A DNA stretch of 64,000 nucleotides from Listronotus oregonensis (taxonomy: Eukaryota > Arthropoda > Insecta > Coleoptera > Curculionidae), in the NCBI GenBank assembly GCA_019359885.1, contig JAHBCN010002209.1, positions 1 through 64,000 on the forward strand, written 5' to 3'. Each line of letters starts with the position of its first letter. The first letter of the stretch is position 1. Shown one piece after another: positions 51,484 through 63,853 of this stretch. The notes under the pieces were generated by a model that saw only the letters and a program-made list of their open reading frames with translations, was not told the origin of the DNA and ran no database searches. Made by a program: the position numbers and the translations under genes.

Positions 51484-53402
51484 TACAGGTTACGAGTCTG
51501 AAAAATTCAAAACTGACTTAAAAATTTTGGCCTTGTTGTGGACGTTACAAAAAAATTACATGAACGAAATTTTCAGAAAAAATGTCAAAATCCATTGAAC
51601 TCTGTGACAGTAAGTATTATAAAGAAGTGTTTCCCAGAATTTTACGAAACAAATACAATATTTGGCCATTTCCCACATTTTTTCTTAAATACGAAAACAA
51701 ACATAAACCAATATTTTTTAAAATTCTTAAAATCGAGTAAATTATTAAAGAAAAAACCAAATGGAAAAACTCAAGAGATCTACCGCAAGTTTTAATTTTT
51801 TCAATTTGGATGCAATATGAAAAATATGATTTTTTATTGTTAAATTTCAAAAATGAAAGAAAACTGCTTGTCAGTGGTTTTAATTTAGAAATAAAAATTT
51901 CCTTTAAAATAAAGTAAATATTAGCTTCATAAAAATATTCAAAGTATCTGTATAAAAAACTAAAAATCTAAATGTTGGATAAAGTAAAGACACCATTTAA
52001 ATGATTGTTATTTTCTTGTATCTTTTGGTAAAATAACTAAAACACTTGAAATAACACAGTCCTTAAATTAGTTTTCAGTTAAAATTTTTATACTTAACAT
52101 GGCAGTCTGTATATAGTTTCTTTTAGAGAGGAAATTATTTTCTTCTAAATTATGTTCCATTCATTTATTTTGTTAGGTGATATGCAAGTTAAGAAAGATC
52201 AATTGGCTCTGTGCGTGCACAAGTCTATACCCTAAGACCTGGATCGAAGCGGTCCCTTTTGGCAATTCTAGCAACTTACCCAAAAAATGTTAAATGATAT
52301 ATTATTAAATGTCAAATATCAAAAGAACATATTTTCCACAACATTCTACAATTTTATTTAGGAGTACTACTTTACAGTCAAAACATTATTATTTAGATTA
52401 TTAATCATTTTACAATATTTTAAAAATTAAAATTCACAACATTCGTACACTATTCATATCTTTTTGGCTTTAAACTATTTTTAAAATATATAGAAAATAA
52501 TTCTCAACCTAGGTTTCTTTTAAAGTGATATTTTACAAAACTTACTTTGGAAAATTAAAATAAATTGACGTTATCATGGAAGAGGTTTTATTCAAAATTT
52601 TAATTTGTTCCTCTCAACTTTAACACGGCGCGTATGATTTTTATGTGGTTTTTATGTAAGCGAAACTCAGCTGGAAACTATTCTGTAAACGAATTTTACA
52701 GACATATTGTTGTAAAAGTTATTAAAAGTCATTTACCTCACGATAATTAATTTTGTTTTTAAATTTTCGTAAGTCAACTTATTCACAACTTTTAAAATAA
52801 TAAATCATATTTTAAAATTAAACATCTTCATAATTTTACATGAAACGACTCTTTTTCTTAGCAAATTAAACAGAGCTTAAGAATACGTTTTTTTAAACTT
52901 ACCAATTTTTTTGCAAAAAAAATATAAAGTTAAAAGAAAAAATAATACAAAAATATTGTTAAGATGAAGTCTCACAAAATTATTCCATAATACAAGTACT
53001 GTCATTGTTTCTTTCTAAAATAATTTAAATAATCAAAAGAAAAATGTACAAAGAGTTGCAAAACTTGTTTCTAATTTTATGTTTGCATTTTCTTTTCTTT
53101 GAAAACATAACATTACAAAAGATATGTAAAAAGTATTAATTGTACTAATATTGCAAAGTTACTTTAGGAACTAAAATCATTGTGGTAAAAAAACTGTGTG
53201 TTAGGAATTATAAAAACATTAGAGTTTGACATAATATATGTAAACTATTTCTTTATTTTTTGATGTTATATCAAGTCAACATTATTTTAAAGAGACAGTA
53301 AAACAATGTTAATAATGACTGAAAAACTTGTTTTTAAATTTAATATAAACATATAAAAAAGCTAAGAAAATTAACATAAGTTAATTCGGAAAAAGTACTC
53401 AC
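51484..53402. other. No gene recognised
   Basis: AT-rich, probably intronic. No domain, repeat or element end found. Confidence 0.4.
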
Positions 53403-54060
53403 ATTTCTTAAAAATAAGACTTCAATAACTTTTGTACCAGGTACCCGTCGTATTGCACATAAATCAACAAATCCAATTTCAAAACACAGTTTTGTTTAAA
53501 CATTCACAGTCTTCTCAACAATTTCCCTAAGAAAACTCCTTGTCGAAGAAAAATCAAAGTCCGCACACGCACAAGTTTCTAACAATATTTTTAATTCTAA
53601 AAAAAACACAGTTTTTCGACAAAAATAGAGAAATAAAACCACGTATGTAAGTACAAAATTTTTTTTTATTGGTTTTATGAGATGTGTTATAAGAAGTAAA
53701 CTTGGGACTTGGAGAATTTTTTCCGCGAATCAAGATTTCCCGGCGTCGCCGTCTCACGAAACGCGTCTTTCTTGGAAGGAGCGTCGCTGATAACTAAGAA
53801 ACCAACGTCGCGACGCTTAAAGATGCGAAGAACGACCATCTCCTAATTTTGCCTGCTAAACACTAAGAATACACTCTAAAATATACCCCCGACAGAGACA
53901 TGTTTACCCAAGACCAACGTTCGAAAGAGAGACAACCGCGCCGTCTAAACAGAGAAACGCTTATACGAACTTCTAATATTTCCAAGAGAGACCGTCTAAG
54001 GGTTGAAACGAGGACGATCTAATGCAAGACGCGTAAGCGAGAGCGAGATCGACAAACCTT
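53403..54060 (-). other. Candidate noncoding first exon of the minus-strand gene
   Basis: On the minus strand the stretch ends AAGAAAT before GTGAGTAC, a good donor. From 53720 upstream it is GC- and CpG-rich, unlike the surrounding introns, with GAGAGA/TCTCTC-type words (53920-54000) common in insect promoters. No long open frame is conserved. The right boundary (start of transcription) is a guess. It would splice to the acceptor at 46387. Confidence 0.35.
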
Positions 54061-54330
54061 AGAACAGAATCTTGAACACACGGCGCATGGCAGGGAACTA
54101 AGGAATACTGGGCGCGCGTTTCCCCACCCCCGCTGAAAAAGTGAAAAAGGGGTTGAAAAAAACCGTCTTAGTTTTTTCGCATCCCCGCCGCTTTGAGGGG
54201 GCGTCAGGGGTAAGAAAGTAGGGGAAATGTAGGGGGTGGAAAGTGAGCGGGCGAAAAGTTGGACGTTCGAGTGGACAGCGTGTATAAGGGTCGATTTTTG
54301 GACCGGTTTTCGTATGTGAATGTGTGTGTT
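54061..54330 (-). promoter_or_regulatory. CpG-richer promoter-like block
   Basis: GGGCGCGCG, CCCCGCCGCTTTGAGGGGGC and other GC-rich words stand out from the AT-rich background. It lies directly upstream of the candidate first exon. It could serve the minus-strand gene, or be bidirectional. Frames across it on both strands are low-complexity and unsupported. Confidence 0.35.
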
Positions 54331-54545
54331 GTTGAGTTTTGATCGAATAAGTGCGTTTCAAGCGTTGGGTTTTTAGTTGTGTCTTGCATTTTTGAGTGTT
54401 TGAATGTTTATTTGTTTTGTGTTGGTATAGTCAGGTGTTTTTTCTGCATTGTGCTTTATAATTTATTCATATTTTTTGGTGGTGTCGGTGTAGTAACCAA
54501 TCCGATTTTTAAAAATTTAAGACGGATTGTATATTTTAAATTTTA

Positions 54546-54752
<207 letters not shown>

Positions 54753-55229
54753 CACATTAGAAAATATTTGTTACTGAAAGACTGGTCATCTAAAATTTAC
54801 ATAAATATTTTTGATTGATGTCATTTTAATATATGATCCGTTAATTTAAAAATAAGCATAAGTAGTTTTGTCATACCGCTACTTTTATTTGCAATATTTA
54901 TAACTAAAAAACAAAATAAAAAGAAAACACATATTTTCTTATTTATAGGTGGAATATTTGAAAAAGGCTATTTTAGTTTAGTTGTCATAGATGTGTTTTT
55001 GTAACTTTTTCACCTTTTGGCTATCCTAAAACTAGACAAAAAATGGTTTATGTAGTAGATTTTTTCTAGACTTTTTTTTTAATAAGTACAATTATTGCAA
55101 TGTTAATTTTTAGTATTGTATGTTTATTTGTTGCCATTATTTTATTTTGAAAGCAGGTATGTGCTTTTTTTATTTATTCTTTTAAAATTAAATTTGTGTA
55201 AAAGATTTTATTCATATTTATCGCTGTTT

Positions 55230-55233
<4 letters not shown>

Positions 55234-55300
<67 letters not shown>

Positions 55301-55302
55301 GT
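55234..55302. repeat. (TA)n microsatellite
   Basis: About 68 bases of TA. Confidence 0.96.
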
Positions 55303-56118
55303 AATATATTGTAGTTACATATTTGTTTTTATGTTTTCGCCACTTTTTGACTACTAAAACTTAATAAAACAAAAATTAAAAGGACTTTTTCATTATAGTT
55401 TTTATAATTAATATTAGTACAATGATAATATTTTTTATTCTTAATATTGTAAGTATAGAAGCCATCCTTTTATTCCGAAAGCATGTATGTGATTATTTTT
55501 AAGTTTGTTTTTTAATAAATTAATTTCAAATATAAAAATTTTATTTTTTGACCTCATCATTTTCAAGTTTTTAAGTATATATTATGAAAATGCATAATTG
55601 ACTTTCAAGCAAAGATTTTTATAATTTTTCGTTTTTTTGTATCACAAATATTGATTTGAACGAAAACTTAAGCATAAAATAAATTTGAAAAGGCTTAATT
55701 ACGAAAATTTAAAAACAAATATTTTTAAAGAGAATTTAAAAGCATAAAAATAACATGCAGGGTGCTTAAAAAATACGACAAGATTTATTGACTTTAATTT
55801 TTAATGAGTGTCAATAATTATATTTCTTTATTTAAAGTTTTTCTTTAAATTAAATTTACTTTTAATAGTTATTAACTGTTTTATTATTACAGGAAATTAA
55901 CATTTTTTTGGCAAAACGGCTCATTTAACGAAAAATGTTTAGGAGTTTAAAAACATTCTAAATACATTTATTTATAAAGAGGGGGAACAAAAAAACACAA
56001 TACATTTACCCTAAAAATTAGGAGAAACCTATATTACCAAAAATTTTGGGGCTCTGAAGGGAAAACGAAGCAATTTAGACATAATTAATATGACTAAAAT
56101 AGACCTATTTTGAAGTCC
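55303..56118. other. No gene recognised
   Basis: AT-rich; nothing supported. Confidence 0.4.
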
Positions 56119-56393
<275 letters not shown>

Positions 56394-56637
56394 AAATAAT
56401 TAATTGTCTGCTTTGGAAACGGATTTTAAGATTTCTGTGTACTGGTGGAAACATTGTCAGTACTGACATAAAATTTAAATTTAACGAAAAATTGCGTTAA
56501 TATATCCAGGAAACGCAATTGTCCTGTTTTTATTTATGTCAAGGTGAAAAGTACAGTCGGGTAATAATTAGTGTTATTTTACAATAATTTTTAGATAAAA
56601 TTGACAAAATGGAGGAAAATGGTCAAAATCTGATTTC

Positions 56638-56719
56638 ACAGTATTGAATCCGGTAAAATATTTACCGGACTAGTACGGTACGGTACGGTACAACTTTTTT
56701 ACTGGACTCAATACTGTAA
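56638..56719. repeat. Nested palindromes with TACGG tandem
   Basis: An outer inverted repeat (CAGTATTGAATCCGG against the complement of CAGTATTGAGTCCAG) encloses a 19-base palindrome CCGGTAAAATATTTACCGG and a short TACGG tandem (three units near 56674). It is probably a very small or collapsed foldback element. Confidence 0.7.
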
Positions 56720-57971
56720 ACGTTCATTTTCCGGACTAAAACCAAGTATCTAAAAGTGTGTTTTCCAGTACACTATAAAATAAAAATAATTTTATACTTT
56801 TGACAACGCTCTGTAAAAAATTCATACGCCTTCAAAAATCAACTCGTCATCGCGAACCTTGAAACTTCACTTAAATTAAATTATTTATTTTATTTTTCTG
56901 CTTTAATAAAACTAAAAATATTTTTAGAAAGCAGATGCATTGCAGTCATGATAATACTTAGTGCAGTTTTATGTATTTCTCCGACAGCCTTTTTAAATTT
57001 TTTAATTTTTATTTGGCAAATGCCGCACTTCTATATTTTTAGTGGCGACATCTTTTGAACCGGTGCCAAGAAAAATATTTAAAATAGGATTTTGTGTTTT
57101 AAGTTTATTTTATTGTTTAAAACTTTGTAGAGATATAAAATTTCATCTATTAAAAACAATCAATAAACTTTAAAGAATTTTTCAAATTTCCCACTTAAAT
57201 TCATTTTATGTAAAATAATAATAACAATGATATATTTTATATTATTCCCACTTGGGTTCTTTAAATTTCGTTTTTTTACCCTTTATATAGTTTCAAGCCT
57301 TCCTGTATATTTTATATTATATTTAATTGTATATAATATGGTACAGAAATAGACGAAAAAATATATTTTTAAAATAATTGAAATAATGAACTAACCAGAA
57401 CACACCAGATATAATTACCACAAAAAAAGTGGTGTGTTCTGGGTGACAAACAGGGGTGTCAAACAGCAAAAAATTTAAAAAACGCGGTATTTCAGATATT
57501 AACGATTTTTTTCAAGTTTTAAATGTTAATATCTCAAAAACTATAAAATATACACAAAACTTTATAAAAACAAACTATGTATTTTTACAAAACCTTTAAT
57601 TTAAGTTATATAACCTTTTTAGCTAAATGCAATATTTTTTGAGTTATAATCAAAAACCCGAATTTTCAGGAGCATACCCCTGAAAAAAATTTGAAAACTA
57701 TTTTTTTTTATTTTTGGATTTTTGTCTGCAAACTGTGCAAAGTGATTTAAAATTTGGATAACTTAAATAAAAGATTTATAACAAAAAAAACCCAAAAATA
57801 ACATTAATAAAAAAATATATTTTTCCCCATTTTGGATAATATTTTTGTCAAAATTACAGTTTTGTTTATATATCCTTTATTATTTATCTTATAAAAAATG
57901 TTTATATAACGTGTTTATAGACAATTTAAAAAGCTCTATCTTCTGTATTATGAATTTTTCTGTATTTCTTA
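56720..57971. other. AT-rich DNA with one hairpin
   Basis: CAGAACACACCA and TGGTGTGTTCTG form a hairpin at about 57403-57446. Parts of the following 40 bases (GTGACAAACAGGGGTGTCAA) are related, inverted, to 58730-58815 and 59870-59965, suggesting one dispersed repeat family. No gene. Confidence 0.35.
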
Positions 57972-58638
57972 AGCCCCGTACAGACCTGAATACAATCGGT
58001 GGAAACATTGTCGGCCGACTTTTTTTTTTCTTCGGCCGATCATATCGGCCGATTAAGTAAACACAAATGTGTCTTGTCCACATCTAGTTGCAATTTTGTT
58101 GTTGAAACAATGGCATTAAATGAAGATTTAATAGCAGCGGGTGTTTATGCAGCATATTCAATAATTATAAAAAATTAAAAAAAACAAAAAAAGACGTTAG
58201 TGGCAAAAACGCCTTTTACTAGATGGAGTGAACTATAGGAACGGTTTAATAAATGACTTAAAATTAGAAGATGGAAGTGGTTTCCGAAATTTTCCGAGGA
58301 TGTCAAGGGCAGATTTTGAAAATCTATTTTTATCTATATATTAAAAACTTATACAAAATTTCGTGTTGCTATTTAACCGTCAATAAGATTAGCCATAACA
58401 TTACGATTTCTTGCCACAGGGGATTGCTATTACACAGAAAACAATGTATCTTGATTCTAAACCCGTACAAACCTGCCGATGTTTTCCATTTAAAACGGTA
58501 AACCAGGCGATTCCTTTGAAAAAATGCCGCCCAATGTTGTTGGGGAGTCTCCGCAAAATCGACCGACTCAAGAGACACAAGAAAAATACAGTCGGCCGAC
58601 AATGTTTCCACCGATTGTATCCAGGTCTGTACGGGGCT
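57972..58638 (+). mobile_element. PIF/Harbinger derivative with intact TIRs and TTA duplication
   Basis: 667 bp. The ends are AGCCCCGTACAGACCTGAAT and the complement of AGCCCCGTACAGACCTGGAT; the inverted match runs 48 bp with one difference and ends in GTCGGCCGACT. TTA flanks both sides (57969-57971, 58639-58641). Inside, parts of a Harbinger-type transposase N-terminus can be read on the plus strand: MALNEDLIAAGVYAAYSII near 58110, LINDLKLEDGSGFRNFPRMS near 58245-58305, and IRLAITLRFLATG near 58383-58422. The catalytic DDE domain is absent, so it is an internally deleted, non-autonomous copy. Confidence 0.88.
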
Positions 58639-58641
58639 TTA

Positions 58642-60004
58642 TAGTTTGTATAGTTGTAGTCCAAACATTCCGTGATAGCAGGCTTCTGCCGGTAAATGTA
58701 CCCTATCGTTTTTTTGGGCTTTTTTGAATTTCTTGCTGTTTGATCCCCAATTTTGACTTCAGATTTGTGTTCAGCAGAAAAAATTACGCCAGAAAATTTT
58801 AGTCGGATACCCAACACACACCACTTTTTTTGTGGACCTGTTTTATCCAATAGTTCAGTTTTGACCTTGTAAAACAAAGAAAAAAATGTCTTTTTGTTAT
58901 TCAGAAACAGTGTACACTTTTTTTACGAAAGCGCTCTTATCGAAGGTGTATTTTAGGACTAGGTGAGTACAAAACGCGTAAACCATTTCTAAATAACAAA
59001 CATAACAAATAATATTAAAATTAAAATCCACATGTTGCCTTAAAACTTTAATTTTAACCCCTAACCCCTACTCCAACTCTCTTAAGGGCCGTCTTAAATC
59101 TCACCTACCCCTACTCTCATAAAAATCCAGCCCAAATAAAAAAAATCCCCACCCACAACGGATTTTTCTTAAACCCTCCTTAACAAAATTGTTCCGGCCT
59201 ATTTTTTCCGGAGATCCACGCTATACAATAGGGTTTGACAGAGGGTGGGTATTTTTATTTTAGAACCACCCCTGTTTATGTTAATGCCACCCTCCCGCGG
59301 TTTTTTTACCTGCCGGTATAGTCGGTGATAAAAGTAGTAATAGAAAAGGGGTTAGCATGCAGTGGCTCAAAAAATGTTGTAAATGTATTTAGTAATGACG
59401 AAATCTTTCTCTACAGTGTGACTGGATAAAGTGTTATAATTTGGTATGTCGCAAACGGTTTAAAATATTTTGGTAACGTTTTGATGTCCGAGTAAATACA
59501 GGAGGGACATGTTTTACGTTATTTTTAATATTAAAATGTTGTGGTTTTTATTTTAAAATTTATTTGCTCTACCAGTTATCACTTGAAAACGGTTATCACT
59601 TGAAAACGGTTGGAGATACATCACTAAACGAAACGTTGTGTATCAATTAACAAATAAAGACAATGGAAGTCCGAGATATTAGTGTTATTGAAATCATAAC
59701 ATTTTCTAATACTTTTAAAGAAACGTATTATCCCTACCTTAAAAAAATTCTGAAAATTCGGTCTTAAAGTTACAATGTTTATGTCATATAAAGTTTCGTA
59801 TATCTTTAATAGTGTTTAAGATATTGACGTTAAAAAAACGTTAATATATGAAATTACATGATTTCCTGATTATTTGCTGTTTAACCCCCAATTTTAAACT
59901 CAGATTCATGTTTAGCGCAAAAAATACTTTAGAAAATCCGAGTCCAACACTCAGCAAACACCACTTATTTTTTGTGGGCCAGTGTTATTTATCGTGTAGT
60001 ATGC
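58642..60004. other. Dispersed-repeat copies and poor-quality patch
   Basis: 58730-58815 and 59870-59965 share TTGCTGTTT, CCCCAATTTT, CAGATT(T/C)(G/A)TGTT and CAGCAAACACCACTT-like blocks. 59040-59300 has swollen C and T homopolymers. At 59576-59610 the 17-base TTATCACTTGAAAACGG is repeated twice in tandem. No gene recognised. Confidence 0.4.
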
Positions 60005-60385
60005 CTAGGAAGTTCTTCGCAATAATCCCCTTCGATCTCCAGACACTTTCTTACACTTTCGTGAAATAAATTTTGTATCCGTTCTAATATTGTCACTAAT
60101 AAGCAAGTAAAATAGATTCTTTGTCTTATATAAAGCCCCAGAAAAAAAGTCAATTGGAGTTAATTCTGGCGAACGGGCAGGCCAGTTGGGGCCTGACCGC
60201 CACGACACTTATTTTAAATATTTGACATAAATAATGGCTAATGACATAAATTAACTAAGGTAATTGATTTATTAAAAAATCTGTATCCATTTAAATATCC
60301 TTTAAGAAAATCTGGACCAATAATTCTATCTTCTAAAATGCCACACCATACGTTAATTAGACAGGGACCAAACCAATTCTCATCC
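60005..60385 (-). pseudogene. DDE transposase C-terminal remnant (DUF4817-associated type)
   Basis: On the minus strand, from 60385: INVWCGILEDRIIGPDFLKG and LNGYRFF, then after a gap GPNWPARSPELTPIDFF (60196-60143) with the second catalytic-type Asp/Glu region, and a decayed tail. The order N-V-W-C-G-I, I-G-P, L-N-G, then W-P-A-R-S-P-x-L-T-P-x-D-F-F is that of the DDE domain in DUF4817-bearing insect transposases. Stops and frameshifts are present. The fragment at 8995-9267 is the N-terminal half of the same general family, but from a different copy. Confidence 0.7.
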
Positions 60386-61075
60386 AATAGGGTTATTCTG
60401 CACCTCTTTATGCATATTATGTATGTTTACCTTTAGAATACAACAAAAAAATTGAATATTTGCTAAAAAAGGTAACTTGCCTACACTTATGGAAAGAGTT
60501 AAAAACTCAAATTTATTTTTAAATTCACTTAAACTTTGATCATAATTCTATAAGCAGTAGAGCAATTAAAATGTTATTTTCTGCACACAGACCTAGTTTT
60601 TTACGTAAATTAATATTTTAAAATAAAAAAACATTATTTTTTTTAAAAAATTTTAAAAAAACCCCCTTACTCCCCAAAAAAAAAAAAAAATGAAAAAGGC
60701 TCAAATATGGGCTTTTTTTACCTTATTTCTGTATCTATTACATCACCACAATTTCATAAAAATATTTGAAACAGTTTTCGACCACCCATAGCATTGTAAC
60801 TCACCCTGTATATAGCAAGTGTTTTTTTTTAATGTGACGATTTTCGCGTGGTCAAACGGTCACTTAATACGGAGTTGTAGGCTAAAATAAAAAAAAAATT
60901 CATCTTTCAGACATTGAAATGAGTTGTTTTTTTTTACATAACATCTTTAATGGAGCTTAAATAAATATTCAAGATGATGCTTCTTTGGGTTTTTCAAAAT
61001 TATTTTATTAAAAAAAAAACAGGTCTTACAAACATATTAATAAATAACTTTTTAAAAAATATTTATTTCTCTTGA
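60386..61075. other. No gene recognised
   Basis: AT-rich with several A homopolymers. Nothing supported. Confidence 0.4.
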
Positions 61076-61570
61076 TATTCCAGTAAATGAAGGGGCAAAG
61101 CTGTAAATATATCTGTACAGTTTCCTTGTGGCACAATTCTTAGGTCTTCGGGTATGCTTTCAAAAAAAAAAACATCAACATTAAGGGGTTGGGAAAGGGC
61201 AAAAAATGACCCCTCAATCCCCAAAAAAAATGGGTTTACCCGCACTATCTGCCAAAATATGGTTGGAAATTTTTTTGCTAACCCCAAAAAATGAAGATCG
61301 CCTTGTACCCCAAAAAAAAGGGGGTTCTTAAATTTTTTTTCGAGAAATCTTTTTTTTTTCGAGATAACGACCCCAAAAGTCCCCTCATTTCGGTTCCGCT
61401 CTACCGCTAGAATGTCGCTATCTACATGGATTTTTTTTATAAGCGGGGGACAAATTTTTCATTACCCGGGCAATAATGTACATTTTTAATCAATCAAAGT
61501 TTATCGGAAGGGGGAAAACCCGTACCTATCTTGCATATAGATTGGGTACTTTCTGATTTTTCTAGAACGG
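61076..61570 (-). mobile_element. R element copy 7, reverse orientation, truncated
   Basis: Begins in the right arm (CCAGTAAATGAAGGGGCAAAG), passes GAGATAACG and CTACCGCTAGAATGTCGCTA, and breaks off near TCTGATTTTTCTAG without a left arm. Homopolymers are enlarged throughout (for example nine or ten A where other copies have three), so the base sequence here is unreliable. Confidence 0.75.
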
Positions 61571-62129
61571 GGGTTTCCTTTCCCAAAACCTTAGGGGCCA
61601 TATTGATTCTCAAGTAAGTTCCGAGGGAAAAACCATATTATTATTGTTGCCGGTGGTAAGAAGTGAAATAGTCCACTGATGAAAAAAAAAAGTCCGAAAA
61701 AAGTACACAACGTTTAAAAAGGCTGCAAATCGGACTAAAGTCCGCAAAACAGCAACACTGCATATTTTAATTTTCCTGTCATTATCTGGAATTTCAGATT
61801 AGTCTGAAAAACGAGCCATGAGGAAACGTGGCCCGACATCCCGGTGGACACAAGCGGAAATAGGTAGTACCTTCTATCGCTAACAGATGGCGCTAATAGC
61901 ACGTACAGAATAATCTCGTTAGTTCGAAAGTTCTGGTGTCTTCCACTCACTTCTAGATGGGAATTGGAATATATAAGAAGGCTAGTGGCCCACCAAAGTC
62001 AGTTCCTATGACACTGTTGTTAAATAAAATATTAATACCTCCTTAAAACGTGTTTGTGCGTGTTTCAGTTTAAGACATCTTTATAACAGTTTTTCATTTG
62101 AATTGTTCTTTTGTGTGTGAATTAGTAGT
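61571..62129. other. Promoter- or LTR-like stretch before the hAT remnant
   Basis: 61800-62050 is GC-richer and contains TATATAAG at about 61972 followed 60 bases later by an AATAAA at about 62025. That spacing can occur in a solo LTR (U3-TATA to R polyadenylation signal) or in the promoter and leader of the hAT gene that follows. No LTR borders or target duplication were found. Confidence 0.25.
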
Positions 62130-63853
62130 ATGGAAAAGAAGCGAAAAATTGATAGTGAATCAGAAAATTCAAAGATCAGTGGAACATTCAGTATTTCGTA
62201 ATTAGTCAGTAACAAGGCGCTATGTTTGATTTGCAATGAAAGCATAGCCGTTCTCAAGAATATAACTTAAACGTCTTATGAAACTAAACATTTTCAAAAT
62301 ATACAGGAAGTTTGCGGACAGAAAAATTCGAAGCTATGCAGCGCGGTTGAAATCCAGCAATCTTCATTTACAAACTCAAAACTGAACAAGAGGCTGCAAC
62401 TCGTGCCAGCTTTTTGTGGCTCTTGAAATTGCAAACGTGGAAAACCATTCCTGATGGAGAAATGATCAAGAATGCATAATTGCAGTAGCCGAAGAAATGT
62501 GCCCTGGGTAAATTTTTAAAAACTGTCAGTATGTCAGCAAACACTGTGGCTCGAAGGGTAGAAAACATCCTGAAAATATATCCTCTCAACTGTTGACAAA
62601 ATTGACATTTTGAGTGGTTTTCTTTTTGGATGAGTCAACGGATTGTCAGTCTCTTAGGTGTTGATTTATATTCGAGGAGTAGATAAAAGCTTAAGTGCAC
62701 GAAGAACTTTTGATATGTATAGTATTCATGGCACAACTACTGGTACAGATATTTTTAAAGGGTTAAAGGCCTTAATCAAAAGAACCTTATGGAAAAACTT
62801 GAATTAATTATTACAACTGATGGGGAAAAACATGAGTGGGAAAGATAAAAGTGGTCGCTCTTGTGTCAAAGGCTGTAGAAAATGACGGTGGTTCAAAACC
62901 ATTGTTTACATTGTATCATTCATCAACAGTCTTTTGTGCGGAAAATGTTTGGATATGTTTGACGTTCTGAAACCAGTCTATCAACTGTAAATTTTATCAG
63001 ATCTTTTGGGCTGAATCACCCGACAATTCCGACAATTTATTGAAGAGATTGGAGAAACTGAACCTTATCATACTGCCGTACCTGGCTTAGTTGTGGGAAA
63101 GTCCTTCAGCGCTTTTTTGAACTTCGAGCAGTAATCGAAATTTTTTGAATGAAAAGCATCGCCCTCTTACTGAATTACAAAACAACGCATGACTGTGGAA
63201 GTTAGCATTCTATGTTGATTTGACAAAACATGTGACCGAACTGAATTTGGGATTGCAAGGAGAAAACCAGCATCTTCCTGATTTATAGACTAATTCAAAT
63301 CATTCCGGAAGAAATTGAGACTGTTTCAATCACAACTACGAAGTAAATGTTTTCCATTTTTAAAACATGTGAAATATTCAGCCACACTATTGAGACTGAG
63401 TTTCCTATCGATTTTGCAATCGAAACTTTGAGTGCTTTGAAGATAAATTTTGATACTCGTTTCTCGGACTTTGATGCCATTGCGAATCAAATTAAGATTT
63501 TCAGAATCCTTTTGATACTGACTTGAAACCCTAGCCCCCTTCAAATGGAAATAATTGATCTAATCGTGATATAATTAAGAACAAATATCAAAACTCATCT
63601 TTGTTGGAATTTTATAAGAGTCTTCCACTGACACAATTTGATAATTTGCATAAATTTGCTCGTGGTCTGTTTTCTTTTTTTGGTACTTCTTATTTGTGTG
63701 AGAAAACCTTCTCCAAAATGAAGTAACAAAAAATGTTTACAGATCAAATTAACTGATGAGCATCTTAAATTCTTTTAATAATTGGTACAAAAAATTAGTC
63801 CACAACTACAAACTATTGTCAGTGGAAAATCTCAATTACATAAATCTCATTAG
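62130..63853 (+). pseudogene. hAT-family transposase pseudogene (GTF2IRD2/ZBED-like)
   Basis: An ATG at 62130 starts MEKKRKIDSESENSKISGTF. A BED-type zinc finger can be read as ALCLICNESIAVLK and, after a frameshift, HYETKHF (about 62220-62300). The middle has LSARRTFDMYSIHGTTTGTD and CLDMFDVLKP. The C-terminal half shows FYVDLTKHV, FKTCEIFSHTIETEFPIDFA, ALKINFDTRFSDFDAI and the hAT dimerisation region (SLLEFYKSLP, then FARGLFSVFGTSYLCEKTFS), ending at TAG 63851-63853. More than ten stops or frameshifts interrupt it, so it is a decayed copy. The layout matches hAT transposases related to vertebrate GTF2IRD2 and ZBED proteins. TIRs and 8-bp duplications were not identified. Confidence 0.75.

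Noticed and set aside
54098..54389. Pro/Thr-rich minus-strand frames in the CpG-rich block
   Set aside because: Two overlapping frames on the same strand are both open because of GC-rich composition; neither resembles a known protein.
61800..62050. Solo LTR
   Set aside because: A TATATAAG and AATAAA pair suggests one, but no TG...CA borders with a target duplication or a second copy was found, so it is listed only as a possibility.
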